60,183 bases of DNA. Source: Pleurobrachia bachei (lineage: Eukaryota; Ctenophora; Tentaculata; Cydippida; Pleurobrachiidae). The stretch is from the NCBI GenBank assembly GCA_000695325.1, contig AVPN01000221.1, positions 3,987 through 64,169 of the forward strand, written 5' to 3'. Both the position numbers and the translations under genes were made by a program. Below the pieces are notes generated by a model. That model searched no databases and was not told the DNA's origin. It saw only the letters and a list, made by a program, of their open reading frames with translations. This document shows, piece after piece, positions 54,133-60,183 of this stretch. Position 1 is the first letter of the stretch. Each line of letters opens with the position of its first letter.

Positions 54133-54426
54133 TCACAATCGGCTGGTGACGGTCATGTCCTCAGTTCGGCGGGCACATGGCATTACCTTCCGTTTTGCCT
54201 CGGTGATGAAGAACACAATAGGGTTGATTGCTGAGAGAAATATGGGAATAATAACATAGAAGACAGTCCCACTCCACTTGAAGATACAAACTGATCGGGC
54301 TGAGCATGACGACCCACCTGAGACACTATCTTCCTTTTCTCCTGAGACATTACCTCCATTTTCTACTTTGTTACGACCTATTCGAGTGGTGGTTGTTGTG
54401 TCGGTGATTACTGTCCAAGCGCTCAA
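54133..54426 (-). pseudogene. C-terminal exon or fragment of another rhodopsin-like GPCR
   Basis: The frame ends with a seventh-helix pattern (FYVIIPIFLSAINPIVFFIT with NPxxF) and a short cytosolic tail. Only the sixth/seventh helix region and a Ser/Thr-rich loop are present, and no upstream helices are visible before 54430. It may belong to a paralogue of the LDLa receptor. Confidence 0.65.
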
Positions 54427-54780
54427 CTGCAGATTACGTGATTATGTGATTACGATGTAAGCATGGTGTAAGCATGGTGTAAGCATGGTGCAAGCATGGT
54501 GCAAACATGGTGCAATCAAATTAATTCATGCAATTATGATAACTAATTTTCATAATTTATGGTGGTGCTCAACCGCATACCACTTATGACATCACTGTGC
54601 TCACCGCATGTTACTTATGACGTGACTGTGTCAGAGAGAGAGAGAGTGAGTGAGAGAGAGAGGGAATTATGATTACTCAATGGAAGTTAACCGGGGAAAG
54701 CGCGTATCGTTATCGTTTCCGTACCATGTTATAGTCAGAGTGAAAACAATCCGTTTAAGGGGGGTAATTTAAACAAAACA
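54427..54780. repeat. Short tandem repeats, no gene
   Basis: Five copies of an 11-nt unit (GTAAGCATGGT and variants) at 54456-54512, a diverged direct repeat ending TTATGAC(A/G)T near 54585 and 54618, and a GA-rich run at 54630-54662. No coding frame. Confidence 0.7.
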
Positions 54781-54782
54781 CA

Positions 54783-55028
54783 TTACTCATCATCACTTTC
54801 ACTCTCACATTCTTCTGCTTCGTAATCGATAAAATTGTCTATGTCGTCTTCACTATCGCTACTCTCGCTCTCGCTCTCTTCAGAATCCTCTGAGCTATTC
54901 TCGATTTCAGAATCCATAAAAATGTTAACACGGCTCGTAATCCTAGAAGTGTTGATATAATCATCATCTGCTTCGTCCTCATTCCCACTCTTTAGTTGTT
55001 GTCTATCATGATCCGATACAGCATTCAT
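54783..55028 (-). CDS. Short acidic ORF (81 residues)
   Basis: The frame reads MNAVSDHDRQQLKSGNEDEADD, then a Glu/Asp/Ser-rich run (SEDSEESESESSDSEDD) to the stop. It resembles short acidic DDE_Tnp_1-7/PiggyBac-like N-termini or acidic mobile-element proteins, but this is composition only. No partner domain is seen. Confidence 0.4.
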   Translation of the reverse strand: MNAVSDHDRQQLKSGNEDEADDDYINTSRITSRVNIFMDSEIENSSEDSEESESESSDSEDDIDNFIDYEAEECESESDDE

Positions 55029-55201
55029 ATTAAAGCTAGGAAAGAAAATGGGAAGCTAGGAAAGAAAATGGGGGGAGCTAGGAAGGTAAGTGGTTTGAAA
55101 TGGCACTCCATCATCTAACAAGGATTAAATAAATTTCCAATACAATATATATAATATTATAATTCTCGTTTTAAAGTGTTTTCGCTTCAATTGTTCTTTT
55201 T

Positions 55202-55791
55202 TTACATTACAAATATAACATTATGGCGGGTGGTAGTATCTTGCCACCCGACTAGATAAACATCGCTGTCAACTTCCTTCTTATCATCCCAAAAGAATGC
55301 CAGCGTGTCTTCGCCTTGCTTCACCAGTAAACGGAATTGGTTGTAACGGGCTGTGCATGCTCTAACTTTCCAAAGTCCTAAGGAAGGGGTTTTTACATTT
55401 TTATAGTTATATCATTGATATAGTTTAGCTGTAACAAAAACCTATACTACTATACTAACAGATAAATCCAGATAAACTACTAACCTTTAATTCGCTTATT
55501 AGGTTCAGGACAAACACAGCTCTCATCCTCTAGCTTATAGCGTCGGCAGGTTTCGCAATGACTGAACTCGGCAATGCGCACATTTCTTACTGCCTTAAAC
55601 GTCTTCGAAAGGCTTCTTACTTCATCAAATTCGATGAAATCTCCTGCCTTTGGTACGTACTCAGTTTCTGGAAACACTCGAAATCTAAATATTTCACACC
55701 AGTACCCGAGTTCAGTTGAAGCCTTCACCATAAATCCTCCATATTTGTCGGAGGAAGGGAGAGCGGTAACAGTAACTACAACAGCAAACAT
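55202..55791 (-). CDS. Two-exon OB-like protein next to the polymerase
   Basis: Exons 55791-55485 and 55377-55202 (donor GTTAGT, acceptor CCTTAG) give 160 residues. The first part is beta-rich (MFAVVVTVTALPSSDKYGGF, GDFIEFDEVRSL) followed by a cysteine cluster (CETCRRYKLEDESCVCP). The second part is also beta-rich (FRLLVKQGEDTLAFFW). This resembles an OB-fold with a zinc ribbon, as in single-strand DNA-binding proteins, but the resemblance is structural impression only. It is divergent from the polymerase gene, 540 bases away, and may belong to the same element. An alternative start is at 55866. Confidence 0.5.
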
Positions 55792-55869
55792 GTTTGAACG
55801 AATGATGGGATTGATTTGCAGAGAATGAGTCGAACTATTTGTACCAACCCAAATCCCTACTATCACGCG

Positions 55870-56178
55870 CTACCTGTCACGTGATTTAATGATAGAGTGT
55901 GGTTCTTTCATATAACTCTCCTTACCCTTCCCTCTCCGAGATAGATTTGCCTTGCTCTAACTTTAAATAACTCTCTTCTCCTCTAATTAGTCCTATTTCT
56001 GCTTTCTCCTTCTTTTTAACTCTCCAACCATACCTTCTGAGCTAATGGTAATTGGTAGCCCTATTTCTGCTTTCTCTTTCTGTTTAACTCTCTAAGCCTA
56101 CGTTCTGAGCTAATGGTAATTGGTAGTCTCATCTCTGCTCTCTCTTTATGTGACTCCTCCTGATTTCTCCTTTGACTT

Positions 56179-56230
<52 letters not shown>

Positions 56231-56328
56231 TCTACCTCCCTCCCTCATCCATCCAACCAATCGAAAACAGGGTTGATTTAAATAACCAACACAAGCTTTT
56301 TTCATTTCAGTTTTATTTTCAGTTTACT
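55870..56328. other. Non-coding stretch with imperfect repeat and (AG)n run
   Basis: An imperfect direct repeat of about 65 nt (GAGCTAATGGTAATTGGTAG near 56040 and 56106 with flanks) and an (AG)n microsatellite at 56178-56228. It could contain the promoter of the divergent pair. Confidence 0.55.
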
Positions 56329-58408
56329 ATGAAAACTTGCGTGCATTGTCGGCAAACCTTTGCAACATACAGTGAGCTCCGTCTCCATGGACCTAGTTGT
56401 ACTGCTTGCGGCCAGTTCTGTCCAATATGCCTTCACTTTGTTGATTTATGTGGAGAAGAGCTGCAACAGCACTTTATTACTTGTAACAGATCAAGGTAAT
56501 GTCCTACCTTGCTTTATTACACATCCTTCCTAGGTTTGATCTGATAGGATGAAGCATGTTTACTGTATTATGCTATAGCAGCACATTATATTTCAGGTTT
56601 ATGTGCAGTGAATGCAACCAAGTATTCAACACGGGAAGGGCTAGATCTGCACATTTGTGTTGCAAGAAACGTAGAGAAGAGGGCACCTCGAAGCGTTCTT
56701 GTCTCGGATTTTCTATGATTACCATTCCCATAAACCTCGAATGCGGGATCTCTGAAGCCATCACTGGAGAACAAGCACGGATAGTTGACATAATCAGGTA
56801 TAATATTTTATATCTTGCTATGATCTTTCTTTGTTTCATTGCCTTCTTTTCAGTGCAATAAGAGATTCTACACGAGGTATAAAGTTTTATCTCATCGTAG
56901 CAGCTAATCTACGCAAAGGAGTGGATGAAGCGATAGTTAGAGATACTAATTACTTTGCATCATCGCATACTCCTGTTTTGCAAGATACACTCATTACTCT
57001 CGGTCCTCACATAACCCAAATTGAGAATAAAGTCGCTGAATATGTGAGACAAGGTTCGGGATGGATTGTGGAAGGAGTAACAGAGATAACCATTGCCATC
57101 TCCCCATATGAACCTCTTTACAGCTCTGGCTCGTATATCCCACTTCCAGCTGGGTTAAAGAGAAAGAATAGTCTAATCAACATACAAAACAAAGACGAAA
57201 GGTAAGTCATATCGCTGGCAAGCGCCCAAGTAACCCCCCCTCTAATCATTATATTATAGGTGTTTGGCATGGTGTCTAGCTGCTTTTAGAACCATGACAG
57301 TGTTGGGAGATGATTGGAGCAAGTTAAAGGATAAACAACGTACAAGCAAGTATACTGAGCAAATGAACAACATAGACATCGCTGGAATTACTTGGCCAAT
57401 AAGCCCTTACCAAATTCCTAGATTTGCTACCCAGAACAAGTGAGTTGGCGTATATGTGTGTATAGTAGGTGTATGTGCCACATAACTGTATACATAAGAC
57501 AAATCACTGAACTGATATGATTTCAGTATTCGAATAAACGTAATTGGCTATGACGAGGAGGAGAAGGAGTTTTACCCTATTTCCATGACAAAGAATGAAG
57601 GGGCAATTATGACTGTGCTCCAGATAGCTCAAGAAGATCGTACACATTACGTTTTTATTCAGAACCTGAATGCCCTTCTTCGCCCCTCAAATTCAAGAAA
57701 TGCAAACATTATCTACTGCCCGAGGTATGCACAATGTATTCCCTAGATGTATTTATTAAACATAATTCTTCATTTTACAGATGTTTTTGGCATTTTTCCG
57801 AGAAAAGGTTGCTAACTAAACACATTGAAAGCTGTCAAAACTTTGATCCTGTTCGAATGGAGTTTCCAGAAGAAAATGTTATTCGATTTGAAAACTACCA
57901 AAAAATGATCAAGGCCCCAGCATACATCGTAGCAGGTACTTTATTTATCACTACACTAACAGTTGCAAAGTAATGAAATATTCATTTCTCAGATTTCGAA
58001 TGCATTATCGAAGGAGAGGAACGGAAACACGTTCCATGCGGTTATGCCTATCAGGTTGTGTCTGATATTGTAGGATTCAACGAACAGAAAGTCGAGTTCT
58101 ACCGCGGGGATGGGAGAATAGACGTAGTACAACATTTCTTGGCCGCAATTCAGGAGGAGTATGGGAATTTGTATGAAATCTGTAATGCTGATGAAGATAT
58201 TAATATGACTGCTCAAGACGAACAAGTGTTTAAAGCTGCAGTGAACTGTTGGTTGTGTGATACCCCTCTCGAGGAAGATCGTGTTAGAGATCACTGCCAC
58301 CAATCTGGGAAATTTCTGGGTGCTGCTCACAACAGTTGCAATCTCAAACGACGGAAACCAAAGCGCCAAAAGTTTAAATTGCCAGTTATTTTCCATAACT
58401 TCAAGGTA

Positions 58409-58464
<56 letters not shown>

Positions 58465-58897
58465 CTGTATAACCGCTTTCAGGGCTACGATTCTCATTTG
58501 CTCATTCGACAGCTGGCAGAGGAAGAAGAAGATACTAGTAAAATATATATAATTGGTACTATGGAAAGCTTCAAATCAATTTCCACGCCTCATTTCAGGT
58601 TTAATATCACAGCGCTAGCGTTTCGAAAACAATCCCATACAAAGAAACAAAAGGATTATAGTATTCTATATTTAGGTTTATTGATAGCAACCAGCATTTG
58701 ACGGCGTCCTTGGATAAACTTGTCAAGAACCTTAAATCCAAGGGAAACCAATTTTTCAAGTACACCAAGCTGTTTGCTGGTACTAATGATAAATTAGACA
58801 TGTTGACTAGGAAGGGAGTGTACTGTTACTCATACATGGATTGCTTTTCCAAATTTAATGAAAGTAAGTGGATGAACTAGAGGTGAATTATTAGACC

Positions 58898-58988
<91 letters not shown>

Positions 58989-60146
58989 CTAAACACTCCT
59001 TTCTCTAGATCTCCCGCCTAAGGAGGCATTTTTCAACGACTTGACAGAACAAGAGTTGAGCAATGAAGACTATGAGTTTGTTCAAACAACCATGGAGAAG
59101 TTTGAATTGGAAACACTTGGCGATCTCCATGACCAGTGAGTTTGATTTAAGCGATAAAGTGTATGTTGATCTATAGAAAGTTATATAAACAATTATTTCA
59201 GCTACGTACAGACAGATGTTACCCTTTTGGCGGATGTCTTCCAGAGCTATCGCACACTCTGCATAGAGCATCTCAGTCTGGAGCCGATAAACTATCTCTC
59301 GCTACCGGCGCTTACGTATGATGCGGCTCTCAAATACACCAAGATCGAGTTGGAGCTGATAAAAGATCCAGACATGCATCAAATGATTGAGTCTGGTGTG
59401 CGTGGTGGAGTTAGTGTGATTTCACATCGCCTTGCTAGTGCCAATAACCCTGGCGTAGATAACTACAACCCAAAACAACCAGAAACTTATCTCCTTTACA
59501 TCGATGCGAATGTAAGTGATTCTCTCCCTTTCTAACTCTCTCCTTTGTTCATCTCTGACTACTATTTCAGAACCTCTATGGATGGTCTATGTCTCAACCT
59601 CTACCAGTTGATGGTTTCACCTGGGTAGATATTGATGATTGGTCACACACTACTATTGCAACTATGGAACTAGTAAAAGGAAAGGGTTTGATATTGGAGG
59701 TGGATCTCCACTTCCCACACCAACTACATGATAAGTTTTCCGACTACCCTCTTGCACCTTCACACACAACAATAACGGATGAAATGCTGTCGCCGTTCTC
59801 GAGGTTAGTTTGACAACCATATTGCAAAACTTAAACCGTGATGGCCAACGATGATAGAGCCAACCAAACATATGATATTTTAGGGAGGCAAAGATAAAGG
59901 GAACGCTTCTTGGTTCTAAAAAGCTGGCCCCTACTCTTCTGGATCGCACAAAATATGTGGTGCATGTTCGAAATCTCAAGTTTTACATAGAGCAGGGAGC
60001 ACTTGTTACAAAGATTCACCGGGCAATCTCCTTCAACGAGCGGTGTTGGCTGGCACCCTATATAAACTCAAACACAGAGCAGCGGAAACGAGCTCGTGAT
60101 GAGTTAGAGAAATCCTTCTGGAAGCTATTGAATAACAGTTTGTTTG
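56329..60146 (+). CDS. Polinton/adintovirus-type protein-primed DNA polymerase B, intron-rich, 3' end outside window
   Basis: Polymerase of the self-synthesising transposon/virus group. Thirteen exons: 56329-56495, 56597-56797, 56854-57201, 57260-57439, 57527-57724, 57781-57935, 57993-58405, 58483-58598, 58676-58863, 59009-59135, 59202-59511, 59571-59803 and 59884-60146, all with GT-AG introns and consistent phase. In order: N-terminal cysteine/histidine fingers (CVHCRQTF, CSECNQVF), the family's conserved N-terminal region, exonuclease motif I (DFEC), an embedded HNH/endonuclease VII-like finger (CWLC...HCH...HNSC), exonuclease II (HNFKGYDSH) and III (YVQTD), polymerase motif A (DANNLYG), and the start of motif B (NNSLFG) at the edge. 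No stop or frameshift is seen. Typical relatives have one uninterrupted frame. Confidence 0.88.
58408..58461 (+). repeat. (TC)n microsatellite in a polymerase intron
   Basis: Uninterrupted TC dinucleotide run in the intron 58406-58482, providing an extended pyrimidine tract before the acceptor. Confidence 0.95.
58902..58984 (+). repeat. (TC)n microsatellite in a second polymerase intron
   Basis: Nearly pure TC run in the intron 58864-59008. A further run begins at 60150 and reaches the window end, in the intron after exon 13. Confidence 0.95.
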
Positions 60147-60150
60147 GTTA

Positions 60151-60183
<33 letters not shown>

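Noticed and set aside
54783-55028. PiggyBac transposase N-terminus
   Set aside because: Acidic composition alone; no DDD catalytic region follows on that strand.

Overview
The window is animal genomic DNA. Genes are split by short GT-AG introns and their products match animal housekeeping families: CIAO2B, RAD1, TADA2A, NMD3, ALAD, NCBP2, ALKBH8, COQ2, DDX27 and a CPTP-like protein. A papain-like protease with a C-terminal ShK domain, receptors combining LDL-receptor class A repeats with seven helices, a THAP/zinc-finger protein, CR1/L2-like and endonuclease-tailed LINEs and a Polinton-type polymerase suggest an early-branching animal (cnidarian, placozoan or sponge). That placement is inference. 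Three N gaps (16988-17251, 29810-30162, 45072-46051) mark a draft assembly.

Layout. 1-8227: a papain/ShK gene on +, then three tandem, partly truncated copies of a CIAO2B-RAD1 pair on -. 8654-9916: an ASPHD-like hydroxylase on -. 10277-16090: TADA2A and NMD3 on -, with a partial tandem duplicate. 16100-17850: minisatellite and a LINE relic. 17946-19530: an MFS transporter on +. 19640-29707: fragments of a large RNF213-like RZ-finger gene on -, in several partial copies, mixed with two LINE copies and an unrelated membrane-protein exon. 31663-36371: THAP/zinc-finger and ALAD genes, each in two copies. 36643-43827: NCBP2, a small zinc-finger protein, ALKBH8 (two copies) and COQ2 (one complete, one truncated). 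44013-48518: DDX27 and a small membrane protein. 48829-54426: an LDLa GPCR, CPTP-like exons and a GPCR tail, partly duplicated. 54783-60146: a mobile-element region with an acidic ORF, an OB-like protein and the 5' part of a protein-primed DNA polymerase B in at least 13 exons.

Most adjacent gene pairs appear as tandem partial duplicates whose junctions fuse the inside of one gene to the inside of its neighbour. This pattern fits unmerged haplotypes or assembly errors at least as well as real duplication.

The strongest unexplained signal is a set of 50-nt blocks that are the plain complement, not the reverse complement, of the expected sequence. Four are proven base by base against a second copy in this window (RAD1 7671-7720, RNF213-like 29708-29757, THAP 32536-32585, ALAD 35526-35575). 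One is proven over 23 nt and restores a reading frame (GPCR 51019-51068). Two are inferred from protein family motifs (papain about 1011-1060, DDX27 about 47229-47280). No known DNA process produces a same-direction complement, so a data or assembly artefact is most likely. Each block breaks an otherwise intact gene. The strongest biological observation is the intron-rich Polinton-type polymerase.
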